A stretch of DNA of 64,000 bases from Vibrio ziniensis (GTDB lineage: Bacteria > Pseudomonadota > Gammaproteobacteria > Enterobacterales > Vibrionaceae), in assembly GCF_011064285.1 (NCBI RefSeq), contig NZ_CP049332.1, forward strand, positions 186,001 to 250,000. Reading direction: 5' to 3'. This document shows, in pieces, positions 33,020 to 43,247 of this stretch. Both the position numbers and the translations under genes were made by a program. Below the pieces are notes generated by a model. That model was not told where the DNA came from and did no database searches. It saw only the letters and a program-made list of their open reading frames with translations. Each line of letters starts with the position of its first letter. Positions within the stretch are counted from its first letter, which is position 1.

Positions 33020-34432
33020 ATGACATCTTTTCTTTCGGAGGATTTTTTACTCCACAACGAATTTGCTAAACGTCTTTATCATGAAGTAGCAGCCGATTTA
33101 CCTATCATCGACTACCACTGTCATCTGCCACCACACCAAGTATCTGAAGACTATCGATTCAAAAACCTCACAGATATCTGGCTTCGAGGTGACCACTACA
33201 AATGGCGAGCGATGCGAATTAATGGCGTAGACGAGCGTTTCTGTACTGGCGATGCAACAGATAAAGAAAAGTTCATGGCATTCGCACGTACGGTTCCATA
33301 TACAATTGGTAACCCAATTTATCACTGGGCTCACTTAGAGTTACGTCGCCCATTTGGTATCTCTGGCATGGTGTTAAATGAAGACACAGCAGAGCGCGTA
33401 TGGAATGAAACCAACGAAATGCTCGCAACGCCTGAGTTCTCTGCTCGTTCAATCATGCAGAAAATGAACGTAGAAATGGTTGGTACGACAGATGATCCAA
33501 TCGATGACCTAGCAGCACATAAATTGGTGGCGGAAGATAAAGACTTCCCAGTACAAATGCTGCCAAGCTGGCGCCCAGACAAAGCGTTCAACATTCATCT
33601 AGAAACCTTCCCTGCTTATATGGAAGCACTGTCTAAAGCTGCGGATGTTGAAATTACTCGCTTTGCTGACCTTTGTTCTGCGCTAGATAAACGTCTGCAA
33701 CACTTTGCTGACCATGGTTGCTGCGTCACAGACCATGCTCTGGATACGGTTTGCTATGAAGATTCAACTGAGCAAGAGCTTGATGCGATTCTTGCTAAGC
33801 GTCTAAGTGGCGGCCAAGTGACTGAATTTGAAACAGCACAATTCAAGACTGCGGTATTGGTATATTTAGGTAGAGAATACGCAAAACGTGGTTGGGTGCA
33901 GCAGTACCACATTGGCGCACTGCGCAATAACAACCAACGTATGTTCAAACTTCTTGGTGCAGATACAGGTTTCGACTCAATCAATGATGGTTTAGTAGCA
34001 ATGCCTTTAGCCCGTCTACTTGATGCACTTGACCGTGATAACGCTCTACCAAAAACCATCCTTTACGGTTTGAATCCGCGTGATAACGAAGTTCTAGCAA
34101 CTATGTGCGGTAACTTCCAAGACGGCAGCATCGAAGGCAAGATCCAATTCGGTTCTGGTTGGTGGTTCAACGACCAAAAAGACGGCATGGAACGTCAAAT
34201 GACTCAGCTAGCTCAGCTTGGTCTACTAAGTCGTTTCGTAGGTATGTTAACGGACAGTCGTAGCTTTATGTCTTATACCAGACACGAATACTTCCGCCGT
34301 ATTCTTTGCCAAATGATTGGCAAATGGGTAGAAGACGGAGAAGTACCCGCTGACTTCGAACTACTAAGCCGCATGGTTCGCGATATCTGTTATTACAACG
34401 CGAAAAACTATTTCGGAATTACCGCTAAATAA
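33020..34432 (+). CDS. uxaC: Glucuronate isomerase (uronate isomerase)
   Basis: 470 residues from the ATG at 33020 ([22 protein letters not shown]), the same length as E. coli UxaC; an upstream frame start at 32993 is not needed. It converts glucuronate to fructuronate and galacturonate to tagaturonate. Typical parts are [17 protein letters not shown] (metal-binding HxH), [30 protein letters not shown], and [25 protein letters not shown]. It is the first gene of the plus-strand uxaCBA group. Confidence 0.96.
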   Translation: MTSFLSEDFLLHNEFAKRLYHEVAADLPIIDYHCHLPPHQVSEDYRFKNLTDIWLRGDHYKWRAMRINGVDERFCTGDATDKEKFMAFARTVPYTIGNPIYHWAHLELRRPFGISGMVLNEDTAERVWNETNEMLATPEFSARSIMQKMNVEMVGTTDDPIDDLAAHKLVAEDKDFPVQMLPSWRPDKAFNIHLETFPAYMEALSKAADVEITRFADLCSALDKRLQHFADHGCCVTDHALDTVCYEDSTEQELDAILAKRLSGGQVTEFETAQFKTAVLVYLGREYAKRGWVQQYHIGALRNNNQRMFKLLGADTGFDSINDGLVAMPLARLLDALDRDNALPKTILYGLNPRDNEVLATMCGNFQDGSIEGKIQFGSGWWFNDQKDGMERQMTQLAQLGLLSRFVGMLTDSRSFMSYTRHEYFRRILCQMIGKWVEDGEVPADFELLSRMVRDICYYNAKNYFGITAK

Positions 34433-34444
34433 CCCTTTTTTGCT

Positions 34445-34477
34445 GTTGGTGCCTGTTACTCGTCCTCAGGCATCAAC
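34445..34477 (+). promoter_or_regulatory. Hairpin between uxaC and uxaB
   Basis: GTTGGTGCCTG and CAGGCATCAAC form an 11-bp stem with one wobble or mismatch and a loop of 11. It is followed by AATATTTTA, so it could be a weak terminator or a processing stem between the two genes. Confidence 0.5.
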
Positions 34478-34501
34478 GGCAATATTTTATAGGTGCAGAC
34501 T

Positions 34502-35962
34502 ATGAAACAGCTAAACCGAGATACCTTTCCCGGCCCATCTTACCCAACCAAAATCATTCAATTTGGTGAAGGTAATTTTTTACGCGCATTCTTAGACTGG
34601 CAAATTGACCAGCTTAACGAACACACTGATTTCAATTCAGGTGTCAGCGTTGTTCGTCCAATCGATACTGATTTCCCGCCAAGTTTGAATACCCAGCAAG
34701 GTGTTTACACCACGCTAATCCGTGGTCTGGATGAAACAGGTCAAGCAGTATCACAATCACGTGTCATCTATTCTGTTAATGAAGAGCTCTCTGCGTACTA
34801 TGATTTCCAAGCACTACTAGGGCTTGCTCGTAATCCAGATACTAAGTTTGTGTTCTCAAACACAACAGAAGCGGGTATTGCATTTGTGGAGAGCGATCTT
34901 CTTGAAGATTTACCACCGAGCAGTTACCCAGCAAAGCTGACACGCATGCTTTGGGAACGCTACAACCACTTCGAAGCGGATGAAGACAAAGGTTGGATCA
35001 TCGTTCCTTGCGAGCTTATTGATTACAACGGCGAGTGCTTGAAAGAAATTATCTGGCGCTACATCGAAACGTGGAATCTACCGATTGAGTTCAAAGAGTG
35101 GGTAGAAGCGGCGAACACATTCTGTTCAACACTAGTTGACCGTATTGTTACTGGCTATCCAAAAGATGAAGTCACTGAGCTAGAAGCAAAACTGGGCTAT
35201 AAAGATACCTTTATGGTGAGCGCCGAAAACTTCTATCTGTTTGTGATCCAAGGACCTCAATGGCTAAACCAAGCACTGTGTCTGGATCAACTGAGTGCGG
35301 AGCAATCGCTCAACATTAAGATTGTTGATGACATCAAGCCTTACAAAGAACGCAAAGTCGCGATTCTTAACGGCGCACATACTGCCCTTGTACCTGTGGC
35401 ATTCCAAGCTGGTATTGATACCGTTGGTGAAAGCATGGCAGATGAGCAAATGGCGGCATACCTGAAAGAAGTGATGTTCTCTGAGATCATCCCAACGCTT
35501 TCGCTGCCAAAAGATGAACTGCAAGCGTTCGCTCAAGATGTGGAATATCGCTTCAAAAACCCATACATCAAGCATCTGCTATTGTCTATTTCATTAAATG
35601 GTATGACAAAATTCAAAACCCGAATTTTGCCTCAGTTGCTGACTTATCAAAAAACCACCAACCAGCTTCCTCGTTATTTAAGTTTTGCGCTAGCGGCTTT
35701 GATCACTTTCTATCGTGGTGAGCGTGAAGACGGAAACTACCCTCTAAATGACGACCAGCCATGGCTTGATCTGTTCGCAAGCGAGTGGCCAAAAGTCACA
35801 TCTGGCGAGCAAAGTTACTCTGCATTGGTTGAAACTGTGCTAGGTGATGCGGCTCATTGGGGGGAAGACCTAAATAAAGTTCCTGGTTTGACAGAATGCG
35901 TCACTGCACATGTTGAACGTATCTGCCAACTTGGTATGCGACAAGCACTCGCTGGCTGTTAA
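34502..35962 (+). CDS. uxaB: Tagaturonate reductase (altronate oxidoreductase)
   Basis: 486 residues from [12 protein letters not shown] (E. coli 483); AGGTG precedes this ATG, and an earlier start at 34493 is less likely. It reduces D-tagaturonate to D-altronate. The nucleotide-binding part ([20 protein letters not shown]) and the motif [21 protein letters not shown] of the mannitol dehydrogenase family are clear. It is homologous at distance to the fructuronate reductase on the other side of the locus. It is followed after 9 bases by uxaA. Confidence 0.95.
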   Translation: MKQLNRDTFPGPSYPTKIIQFGEGNFLRAFLDWQIDQLNEHTDFNSGVSVVRPIDTDFPPSLNTQQGVYTTLIRGLDETGQAVSQSRVIYSVNEELSAYYDFQALLGLARNPDTKFVFSNTTEAGIAFVESDLLEDLPPSSYPAKLTRMLWERYNHFEADEDKGWIIVPCELIDYNGECLKEIIWRYIETWNLPIEFKEWVEAANTFCSTLVDRIVTGYPKDEVTELEAKLGYKDTFMVSAENFYLFVIQGPQWLNQALCLDQLSAEQSLNIKIVDDIKPYKERKVAILNGAHTALVPVAFQAGIDTVGESMADEQMAAYLKEVMFSEIIPTLSLPKDELQAFAQDVEYRFKNPYIKHLLLSISLNGMTKFKTRILPQLLTYQKTTNQLPRYLSFALAALITFYRGEREDGNYPLNDDQPWLDLFASEWPKVTSGEQSYSALVETVLGDAAHWGEDLNKVPGLTECVTAHVERICQLGMRQALAGC

Positions 35963-35971
35963 GGAGACACG

Positions 35972-37459
35972 ATGAACTCTCTGATCAAAATACATCCAGC
36001 GGATAACGTAGCAGTTGCATTGAAAGACTTGAGTGCAGGCACAACAGTTGTTGTGGATGGACAGGAAGTGACTTTGCATGAGGACATTCCTCAGGCTCAT
36101 AAAGTCGCGCTGCAAACCTTTGCTCAAAATGATCTGATCATCAAATACGGCTGCCCTATCGGTCATGCGTTGCAAACGATTGAACTTGGCAATCGTGTCT
36201 ATCAGGACAACATTCGTACTAACTTGAGCGATCTCAACGAATACCAATACCAACCTGATTTCCAAAATGTGATTAGCACATTGGAGAACAAGCCAGTAAA
36301 CATCTACCGTCGCGCGAATGGTGATGTCGGTATTCGTAACGAGCTTTGGATCATTCCAACTGTTGGCTGTGTTAATGCCATGGCTAACATGATGAAGAAG
36401 CAGTTTGAGTCTGAAGTCGACATGTCTGCTATCGACGGCGTGCAAGTGTTTACTCACCAATACGGCTGTTCACAGCTTGGTGATGACCACAACAACACTA
36501 AAATTCTGCTGCAGAACTTGGTGAAGCATCCGAACTCTGGCGGTGTTTTGGTCGTGGGTTTAGGTTGTGAAAACAACCAAGTCAATGCTTTTAAAGACAC
36601 ACTAGGCGAATACGATGAAGAACGTGTCCAATTCATGATCTGTCAAAAGCAGGACGATGAAGTGGAATACGGTGTTGAGATGATGAAAAAGCTGTATGAG
36701 GTAATGTCGAAAGACCAACGTGTTGCGGGGCATCTCAACGAAGTTCGATTTGGCTTGGAATGTGGCGGCTCTGATGGCTTCTCAGGCATCACAGCCAACC
36801 CTCTACTTGGTCGCTTCTCTGATTACCTTGTTACTCATGGCGGTACAACCGTACTGACTGAAGTGCCTGAGATGTTCGGAGCAGAACACATTCTGATGAG
36901 TCGCTGCGCAGACGAGAGCGTGTTCGACAATACCGTATCAATGATCAATAACTTCAAGCAATACTTTATTGATCACAAGCAGCCGATTTACGAAAACCCG
37001 TCGCCAGGTAACAAAGCGGGCGGTATTTCGACACTGGAAGAGAAATCTTTGGGTTGTACGCAAAAGGCTGGCTCAAGTCAGGTAATGGATGTTTTGAAAT
37101 ACGGTGAGCGCTTGACCAAACCAGGTCTAAACCTACTGAGCGCTCCGGGTAACGATGCTATCGCGACCTCAGCTCTTGCGATGGCTGGCTGTCACATGGT
37201 GCTGTTCAGTACTGGTCGCGGTACTCCTTATGGTGGCCCTGTACCGACGTTGAAACTGGCAACCAACAGTGACCTGGCCCGTCGTAAACCACACTGGATC
37301 GACTTTAACGCTGGCACTCTGGTAGAAGGAACGCCTATGGATACACTACTTGAGCAGTTTGTTGATAAGGTGGCGGACTTTGTCAATGGCGAGCCAACAC
37401 GCAACGAAATCAATGAGTTCCGTGAAATCGCTGTATTCAAGAGCGGTGTAACGCTTTAA
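35972..37459 (+). CDS. uxaA: Altronate dehydratase
   Basis: 495 residues, normal length, with an excellent AAGGAGACACG ribosome site. It dehydrates D-altronate to 2-keto-3-deoxygluconate. The N-terminal SAF domain (AVALKDLSAGTTVVVDGQEVTLHEDIPQAHKVAL) and the C-terminal catalytic part (IPTVGCVNAMANMM, THQYGCSQLGDDHNNT, GLECGGSDGFSGITANPLLGRFSDYLV) with conserved cysteines fit the family. It is the last gene of the uxaCBA group and is followed by a terminator. Confidence 0.96.
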   Translation: MNSLIKIHPADNVAVALKDLSAGTTVVVDGQEVTLHEDIPQAHKVALQTFAQNDLIIKYGCPIGHALQTIELGNRVYQDNIRTNLSDLNEYQYQPDFQNVISTLENKPVNIYRRANGDVGIRNELWIIPTVGCVNAMANMMKKQFESEVDMSAIDGVQVFTHQYGCSQLGDDHNNTKILLQNLVKHPNSGGVLVVGLGCENNQVNAFKDTLGEYDEERVQFMICQKQDDEVEYGVEMMKKLYEVMSKDQRVAGHLNEVRFGLECGGSDGFSGITANPLLGRFSDYLVTHGGTTVLTEVPEMFGAEHILMSRCADESVFDNTVSMINNFKQYFIDHKQPIYENPSPGNKAGGISTLEEKSLGCTQKAGSSQVMDVLKYGERLTKPGLNLLSAPGNDAIATSALAMAGCHMVLFSTGRGTPYGGPVPTLKLATNSDLARRKPHWIDFNAGTLVEGTPMDTLLEQFVDKVADFVNGEPTRNEINEFREIAVFKSGVTL

Positions 37460-37487
37460 TAAGCTGTTAGTTCAATCGATATAAACA

Positions 37488-37520
37488 ATAAAGGCTACCT
37501 ACTGGTAGCCTTTAGTTTTA
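37488..37520 (+). terminator. Terminator after uxaA
   Basis: AAAGGCTACC-TACT-GGTAGCCTTT, perfect 10-bp stem, with T-rich sequence after it. Confidence 0.9.
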
Positions 37521-37570
37521 GAACTCTTTGTGTTTTTTCTTGGGAAAGACCCGCAGGTCACCACATCTTC

Positions 37571-38320
37571 TTATGCTGTGATGATTGGACTTTCTGAGAA
37601 CAAGAAACGGTCATAATCGTCATTAGAAGCATCGAACAGCATCGTTTTGGTGTTCTCAATATGCTGCCATGTTGCTTGACGCGCAGCCACTGGGTCACGT
37701 TTAATTAATGCTTTAACAATCTCATCGTGATCACTACACCAGCTACGAATCTTGTTGTCTTCGATATGCTCGTGAAGCTTCTTCCAATACGGGTTGTTTT
37801 CACGGTGTTTCGACAGCATTTCCGCAATATGCACCACTACCGAGTTTTGTGTGCAGCGAGCCATTTGAATGTGAAATTCAATGTCCCAGTAAGAATCACG
37901 TGAGTAATCGTCTTGCTTTGCTTGCTCTTGGATTTTCATCAAAGCGACCAAGTCTTGTTTGGTCGCTTGAGTCGCAGCAAATTCAGCAATATTACTTTCA
38001 AATAGCTGACGAGCCTGCAATAACTCAAATGGGCCACAAGTGAGCATGAAACCAAGGTCACCAGTTGCTTGCGCAATATCTGGTACTACGTTGTCTACCT
38101 GCGTGCTAATGACTCGGATACCCGACCCCTTACGCACTTCAACATAGCCTTCTACTTCAAGCATTATCATTGCTTCACGAATCACTGTTCGACTGACTTC
38201 CATCTGCTCAGCAATCACTCGCTCTGCGGGAAGCATATCCCCAACTTTATAAACGCCATTGAAGATTTCTGTTTTGAAGTGATTGGCGATTTTCTGATAA
38301 AGCTTAATATTCGGTTCCAT
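37571..38320 (-). CDS. uxuR: GntR/FadR-family regulator of hexuronate genes (UxuR/ExuR type)
   Basis: 249 residues. The N-terminal winged helix ([61 protein letters not shown]) is typical of GntR regulators. The C-terminal helical FCD ligand domain has metal-site histidines ([38 protein letters not shown]). It most likely represses the locus and is released by a hexuronate such as fructuronate. A 12-bp operator-like site lies 20 bases before its start, suggesting autoregulation. Confidence 0.85.
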   Translation of the reverse strand: MEPNIKLYQKIANHFKTEIFNGVYKVGDMLPAERVIAEQMEVSRTVIREAMIMLEVEGYVEVRKGSGIRVISTQVDNVVPDIAQATGDLGFMLTCGPFELLQARQLFESNIAEFAATQATKQDLVALMKIQEQAKQDDYSRDSYWDIEFHIQMARCTQNSVVVHIAEMLSKHRENNPYWKKLHEHIEDNKIRSWCSDHDEIVKALIKRDPVAARQATWQHIENTKTMLFDASNDDYDRFLFSESPIITA

Positions 38321-38340
38321 ATTAATCTCTTAAACCACTT

Positions 38341-38352
38341 GTTATACCAATT
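38341..38352. promoter_or_regulatory. Candidate operator in front of the GntR regulator
   Basis: TTGTTATACCAA is the exact reverse complement of the 12-mer at 32813-32824. Twenty bases from the regulator start it would fit autorepression. The tag-like gene on the other side begins 165 bases away. Confidence 0.65.
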
Positions 38353-38517
38353 GGCATTCAGCTTAACATAGATAACATTCCAATCCATAGCTAAAACTTT
38401 GGTCTAATTTCAAAGTTTTTAAAATGACTTGTACTATGTCTCATTACTGTTTCACGTGCCTCGTTCTACCCTCTTTGCTAGTATTTTGTTTTCTAAGCCA
38501 AACAAGAGTCTTCGAAT

Positions 38518-39204
38518 ATGACTATCGAAAAATTTGCGTCTATTTATCAACGCGCTGCCGAACGTAAAGGTGGTGAAGACCAATTAGAGAACCTACTTAA
38601 AATACCATTAAGTAAAGCAGAGCTAGCTACAGTTCCTGAAGATCGCTGGTTATCTGCATTCAGCATGAAGGTGTTTCAATCGGGAATATCTTGGGATGTG
38701 GTCAGAAAGAAATGGCCAAACTTCGAAGAACTATTCTTTAATTTTAAAGTTGAACCGCTACTGATGCTGTCTGACGAAATGTGGGAGGAGAAAGCGCAGG
38801 ACCCACGCATTATCCGTCATTTAGCCAAAGTGATGTCTATTCCACGTAATGCTCGTATGATTTATGAAACGAGGGCAGAACACGGCTCATTTAGCCAGAT
38901 GGTTGCTCAATGGCCTTTGGAGAACATTACGGGGCTGTGGGAATACATGAAAAAGCACGGTGACCGTCTAGGTGGTAATACGGGGCCATATACGCTTCGT
39001 CAAATGGGTGCGGATACGTTTATTTTCTCAACGGATGTGGAAGCCTACCTTCGTAATACTGGCGTGATTGATAGCGCCAAGACAACCAAACGAGCAATGA
39101 CATCGGCTAATCAAGCGTTCAGTCAGTGGCAGCAAGAGTCAAACCGCACCATGAGCGAAATCAGCCAGATCATCGCCTTCAGTACCGGAGAAAATAGAAT
39201 CTAA
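38518..39204 (+). CDS. DNA-3-methyladenine glycosylase I (Tag) family protein
   Basis: 228 residues. The helix-hairpin-helix core typical of Tag is seen in FSMKVFQSGISWDVVRKKWPNFEELFFNF and in RIIRHLAKVMSIPRNARMIYE, and WEYMKKHGDRLGGNTGPYTLRQMGADTFIFSTDVEAYL. The family removes alkylated adenine from DNA. The zinc-binding Cys/His set of E. coli Tag is not obvious, so this may be a variant branch of the family. It is a single gene, divergent from the hexuronate regulator. Confidence 0.75.
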   Translation: MTIEKFASIYQRAAERKGGEDQLENLLKIPLSKAELATVPEDRWLSAFSMKVFQSGISWDVVRKKWPNFEELFFNFKVEPLLMLSDEMWEEKAQDPRIIRHLAKVMSIPRNARMIYETRAEHGSFSQMVAQWPLENITGLWEYMKKHGDRLGGNTGPYTLRQMGADTFIFSTDVEAYLRNTGVIDSAKTTKRAMTSANQAFSQWQQESNRTMSEISQIIAFSTGENRI

Positions 39205-39241
39205 TCATCATTGGTCTTTCTAATGCTGTACGATGAAAGCG

Positions 39242-39268
39242 AAAAGAGAGAGCATAGCCCTCTCTTTT
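39242..39268. terminator. Bidirectional terminator between tag-like and yghU-like genes
   Basis: AAAAGAGAG (39242-39250) pairs with CTCTCTTTT (39260-39268); A and T runs on both sides serve the two convergent genes. Confidence 0.8.
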
Positions 39269-39295
39269 AAATAATCCGAAGCAATCGAGCTTTAT

Positions 39296-40156
39296 CTATT
39301 TGGGCTGCTTGCTCAGTACTGCATCAATATCTGCGGCACTGTGTCGTTCGTCGACACGCTCCCACTCTTCACCCATGGTTCGGTTTACAATACGTCCGCG
39401 TTGCACCGCTGGGCGCTCTGCCATCATCTTCGCCCAACGTTGAACGTGAGTGTATGACTCAACATCAAGAAACTCACCTGCGTTGTACGCTTTACCTAAC
39501 GCTAGATTGCCATACCAAGGCCAAATCGCGATATCCGCAATGCTGTATTCTTCACCAGCAATAAAGGTGTTTTTTGCTAGCTGTTTATCCAGTACATCCA
39601 GTTGACGTTTTGCTTCCATCGCAAAACGGTTAATCGGATATTCGAATTTCTCTGGCGCGTACGCATAGAAGTGACCAAAGCCACCGCCTAGATATGGCGC
39701 AGAACCTTGTAACCAGAATAGCCAGTTCATCACTTGAGCACGTGCTGCACCTTCTTTTGGTAGAAGATGACCAAACTTCTCAGCAAGATAAAACAGAATG
39801 TTGCCTGACTCAAATACGTTTACAGGCTCTGCACCTGAACGGTCAACCATCGCTGGAATTTTAGAGTTTGGGTTTACCGCTACAAATCCAGAACTGAACT
39901 GGTCGCTGTCGCCAATGCGAATCAGGAACGCATCGTACTCAGCTTCCGTTACCCCAAGAGCAAGCAGCTCTTCAAGCATAATGGTTACTTTCTGCCCATT
40001 TGGCGTACCCATTGAGTAAAGCTGAATTGGGTGAGAGCCCACTGGAAGTTCTCTTTCAAAACGAGCACCTGAATCAGGTCGGTTAATGCTCGCCCATTGA
40101 CCACCGTTTTCGCTATCCATTGTCCAGACTCTTGGTGGGATATATTCACTTGCCAT
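39296..40156 (-). CDS. yghU: YghU-type glutathione S-transferase
   Basis: 286 residues. An N-terminal extension (YIPPRVWTMDSENGGQWASINRPDSGARFE) precedes the thioredoxin-like domain (PIQLYSMGTPNGQKVTIMLEELLALG), then an all-helical C-terminal domain (MNWLFWLQGSAPYLGGGFGHFYAYAPEKFEY...TFIAGEEYSIADIAIWPWYG). This is the pattern of YghU/YfcG-type enzymes, which bind two glutathiones and act as disulphide reductases. It is cytoplasmic and stands alone. Confidence 0.93.
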   Translation of the reverse strand: MASEYIPPRVWTMDSENGGQWASINRPDSGARFERELPVGSHPIQLYSMGTPNGQKVTIMLEELLALGVTEAEYDAFLIRIGDSDQFSSGFVAVNPNSKIPAMVDRSGAEPVNVFESGNILFYLAEKFGHLLPKEGAARAQVMNWLFWLQGSAPYLGGGFGHFYAYAPEKFEYPINRFAMEAKRQLDVLDKQLAKNTFIAGEEYSIADIAIWPWYGNLALGKAYNAGEFLDVESYTHVQRWAKMMAERPAVQRGRIVNRTMGEEWERVDERHSAADIDAVLSKQPK

Positions 40157-40369
40157 GGTTTATCCTTCTCTAAATTTACGTATTCGCTTTTGGTTCACGT
40201 ATCCGGTCTAAGTTTGCGTCATGGAAATAAGACGACTTACTTTATGACTACCTAAGATATAGGGGCAAATTATTGCAGATAAAGTCTTTTACGAATTTTT
40301 AGTTATAATAATAAATTATTGAAAGGGAGAAGAAATTATATACGCGGGTGAACAAAGCAGAGGTAAGTG

Positions 40370-40403
40370 TTCCCGCAACAACAAAGGTTACTGCGGGAAT
40401 TTT
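40370..40403 (-). terminator. Hairpin after metQ
   Basis: TTCCCGCA (40370-40377) and TGCGGGAA (40392-40399) form an 8-bp GC-rich stem just after the metQ stop on the minus strand. T richness beyond it is modest. Confidence 0.55.
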
Positions 40404-40408
40404 AGGTA

Positions 40409-41212
40409 TTAGAATGCAGGCTCGATCGTGCCATTAAAAGTTTGTTGCATGAAGTCACGAATCGCTTGTGATTGATAGATCTCCACGAACTTCTTGTATG
40501 CCTCTTTATCCTTGTCTTTTTCACGACTTGCAATCACCATAACTGCAAGTGGTGCTTGCTTAGATTCTAGGTAGATACCTTGTTTCTTTGGATCAAGACC
40601 TGCCGACATAACGTAGTTCATCGTAATAGCCGCTGCATCAACATCGTCAAGTGTACGCGGCAGTTGAGCTGCATCTACTTCAAGAAACTCAAAATTTTTC
40701 GGGTTTTCAACGATGTCATTTAGAGAAGCTTTAAAGCCCACATCCGCTCTTAGCGTGATCAAACCTGCATCAGCAAACAGTAGTAAACCACGGCCACCGT
40801 TTGTTGGGTCATTTGGAATTGCAACACGAGCGTTCTCTGGTAACTCTTCTAATGATTTGTATTTATTAGAGTAAATACCCATACGCATTAGAATAGATTC
40901 ACCAATAGAAACAAGGTGAGAACCTTGACTCTTGTTGTAGTTGTTTAGGAAAGGTAGGTGTTGGTAGCTATTCAAATCGATGCTGCCATCTTCCAATGCT
41001 GCGTTTGGCGTAATGTAATCCGAAAACTCAACAACTTTCACTTTAAGACCTTGCTTGGCTGCTTCTTTCGCTACTGCTTCAACAACCTGTGCGTGTGGAC
41101 CTACAGTTGCACCAACCGAGATTTCATCACTCTCTTTCTGGCCGCATGCCGCTAGACCGAAAACCAAAGAAGCCACTAAACCCAACTGAGTGAGTTTTTT
41201 ATATCCGTTCAT
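40409..41212 (-). CDS. metQ: Methionine-binding lipoprotein
   Basis: 267 residues with a lipoprotein signal (SLVFGLAAC, lipid-modified C23). The mature part follows the MetQ/NlpA pattern: ISVGATVGPHAQVVEAVAKEAAKQGLKVKVVEFSDYITPNAALEDGSIDLNSYQHLPFL, ARVAIPNDPTNGGRGLLLFADAGLI, AAITMNYVMSAGLDPKKQGIYLES. It delivers D/L-methionine to the MetNI ABC transporter. No metNI genes are in the window, so it is an orphan or second copy. MetJ boxes upstream support the methionine specificity. Confidence 0.93.
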   Translation of the reverse strand: MNGYKKLTQLGLVASLVFGLAACGQKESDEISVGATVGPHAQVVEAVAKEAAKQGLKVKVVEFSDYITPNAALEDGSIDLNSYQHLPFLNNYNKSQGSHLVSIGESILMRMGIYSNKYKSLEELPENARVAIPNDPTNGGRGLLLFADAGLITLRADVGFKASLNDIVENPKNFEFLEVDAAQLPRTLDDVDAAAITMNYVMSAGLDPKKQGIYLESKQAPLAVMVIASREKDKDKEAYKKFVEIYQSQAIRDFMQQTFNGTIEPAF

Positions 41213-41235
41213 AAAATTATCCTTACCTAAACAAA

Positions 41236-41251
41236 AGACGTATAGCCGTCT
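41236..41251 (-). promoter_or_regulatory. Tandem MetJ boxes upstream of metQ
   Basis: AGACGTAT and AGCCGTCT, each 7 of 8 to the consensus AGACGTCT, stand side by side, with a weaker third unit AAATAGCT after them. They lie 24-39 bases before the metQ ATG, placing the gene in the methionine regulon. Confidence 0.75.
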
Positions 41252-41427
41252 AAATAGCTATATTATCGATGGTTAGATAAGATGCAACTAAAAGTTTGCT
41301 ATAAGATATTCACTTCTCCTCTACCCTAGTTTGCTAAACCTTTTAAGCAGCACTTCAAATAGCGATTGAACTCATTTTTTCTTTTAACTAAATTAGCCAA
41401 ATTATCAGGAAGGTAGGAAAGGGATTT

Positions 41428-42144
41428 ATGAAAACGTTATTGATCATTAATGTTGGTCAGGCACCAGAACAACAACTAGAAAAATACGGCGATTTTGAAT
41501 TTTGGGCACAAAGAGCCATCAGTGAAGTCGATATAAATGTCACGTTTTTAGACGGAATTAACAACGAGCTGCCTGCTTACGATACCCTGTTGGGTGTGAT
41601 CATTATGGGTTCACTGTCCATGGTAACAGAGAAAACTGACTGGATGTTAAGGCTCTCAAACAACATCATTGAACTTACAGAGACAAAAATTCCTCTGCTT
41701 GGTATTTGCTTCGGGCATCAATTGATTGCCCAAGCTCTAGGGGGAATAGTGAGTTATAACCCGAAAGGCTTGGAGATTGGAACCGTTGAGCTAGAACGTC
41801 TATCTGACGCAAACAGTGATCCTTTGTTTGAACAAGTACCTGAGAGTTTTACCGCTCAGACAGTCCATTTCCAATCTGTACAACAGCTTCCACCGAACGC
41901 TGTTTGCCTCGCTAAAAGTGAGCTTGATAATCATCATGCCTTCCGTGCAGGAACCTGTACTTGGGGTGTTCAATTCCACCCAGAGTTCACCAGCGACATT
42001 ATGCGAGATTCCGTTAATGGTTTGAAAGAAGCCATTGCTGACCAATATGAACACAAACTTGATCAGATAGCAGAAACAGAACAAGCAAAACAAATTCTGG
42101 TTCGATTCGCTCAAATGTGTAAATCAAGTATTGATCACCATTAA
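41428..42144 (+). CDS. Class I glutamine amidotransferase (GMP synthase-like)
   Basis: 238 residues. The class I triad is present: nucleophile Cys in LLGICFGHQLIAQALGG and the His-Glu pair in GVQFHPEFT. The fold resembles YfeJ-type free-standing amidotransferases, which transfer or hydrolyse the amide of glutamine or gamma-glutamyl compounds. The N-terminus has no signal. No partner synthase is adjacent, so the substrate is unknown. It is separated by about 100 bases from the GGDEF gene on the same strand. Confidence 0.85.
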   Translation: MKTLLIINVGQAPEQQLEKYGDFEFWAQRAISEVDINVTFLDGINNELPAYDTLLGVIIMGSLSMVTEKTDWMLRLSNNIIELTETKIPLLGICFGHQLIAQALGGIVSYNPKGLEIGTVELERLSDANSDPLFEQVPESFTAQTVHFQSVQQLPPNAVCLAKSELDNHHAFRAGTCTWGVQFHPEFTSDIMRDSVNGLKEAIADQYEHKLDQIAETEQAKQILVRFAQMCKSSIDHH

Positions 42145-42245
42145 GCCGGCAGAATATGAGCTAAAATAGCAACAGTTAAACTAGTGCTGTTCCATATAAA
42201 AGCCGTGGTGTTAACGAATATCGTAGTCAGATAAAGGTAGAGCCT

Positions 42246-43169
42246 ATGGATAAACAGTATGATGAGTGTGAAGAATATGCTGCTGTCATTTCGGCTTTAC
42301 CGGATATGGTTTTCGTTCTTACTGAGTCAGGCCGATATGCCGCCATTTTTGGTGGCGAAAACTCTGATCTTTACCACGACGGTTCATCACTTAAAGGGCT
42401 AACCCTTTCTAACGTACTTCCTGAAGAAAAAGCTAACTGGTTTAAAGACCGCATCAAGGAGACGCTTGATGCGAACTGCATTAAGATTTTTGAGTATTCT
42501 CTCTCTGCTAATGATGTTGAAACTGTAGAAGCAAAATCTGGTCCCCCTGGCGAACTGCGGTTTGAGGGGCGAGTCAGCCCTTTAAAATCGCTACGTTATG
42601 GCGAGCGAGCTGTGGTCTGGGTTGCTCGTAACATTACCCTCCGTCATCAAATTGAGCAGCAGCTTATCTACCAGTCTGAAGTGGATGATCTCTCTAAAAC
42701 GCTAAATCGACGAAAGTTTTTCGAACACCTCTACGATGCTTTTTATACTTTCAAGCGATATCATGAGAACTACTGCTTCCTTATGCTTGATATCGATAAC
42801 TTCAAACGAATTAACGACTCTTATGGGCACAGCTTAGGTGACGAAGCGATACGAAAAGTCGCAGAAATATGCAAACTCAAGATACGTAAAACTGACGTCA
42901 TAGGTAGATTGGGGGGCGACGAATTCGGTATTATTCTTAAACATACCGCTGAGATATCTCCTGTTGCTTTTGCAGAAAGGTTGATAGAAGCGGTTTCGTG
43001 TACATTGCTGCACAAAGAGTTGTCAGATACACACGTATCCATCAGTATCGGATTAAGTCATTTCAAAGAGTCAGATGAAGGTATGGAAGAGATTTACCAC
43101 CGAGCCGACCTTGCTCTTTATGATGCGAAACGACGTGGCAAAAATCGAGTTTCCGCGAAGCTCAATTAA
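42246..43169 (+). CDS. PAS-GGDEF diguanylate cyclase
   Basis: 307 residues. An N-terminal PAS domain (YAAVISALPDMVFVLTESGRYAAIFGG to about 135) is followed by a GGDEF domain (DDLSKTLNRRKFFEHLYDAF, LDIDNFKRINDSYGHSLGDEAI, RLGGDEFGIIL near residue 222, ISIGLSHF, YHRADLALYDAKRRGKNRV). The intact GGDEF motif indicates active synthesis of cyclic di-GMP. There are no membrane segments, so it should sense a cytoplasmic signal. Confidence 0.95.
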   Translation: MDKQYDECEEYAAVISALPDMVFVLTESGRYAAIFGGENSDLYHDGSSLKGLTLSNVLPEEKANWFKDRIKETLDANCIKIFEYSLSANDVETVEAKSGPPGELRFEGRVSPLKSLRYGERAVVWVARNITLRHQIEQQLIYQSEVDDLSKTLNRRKFFEHLYDAFYTFKRYHENYCFLMLDIDNFKRINDSYGHSLGDEAIRKVAEICKLKIRKTDVIGRLGGDEFGIILKHTAEISPVAFAERLIEAVSCTLLHKELSDTHVSISIGLSHFKESDEGMEEIYHRADLALYDAKRRGKNRVSAKLN

Positions 43170-43211
43170 TTGCGCCAAAAACGAATCCAGTAGTTAGTCC
43201 AATTAAACAAA

Positions 43212-43242
43212 AAAGGCACTCCGTTGATATTGGAGTGCCTTT
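43212..43242. terminator. Bidirectional terminator
   Basis: AAAGGCACTCC and GGAGTGCCTTT, a perfect 11-bp stem with a 9-base loop, lie between the GGDEF gene and the convergent carboxypeptidase gene. Confidence 0.92.
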
Positions 43243-43247
43243 CTACG

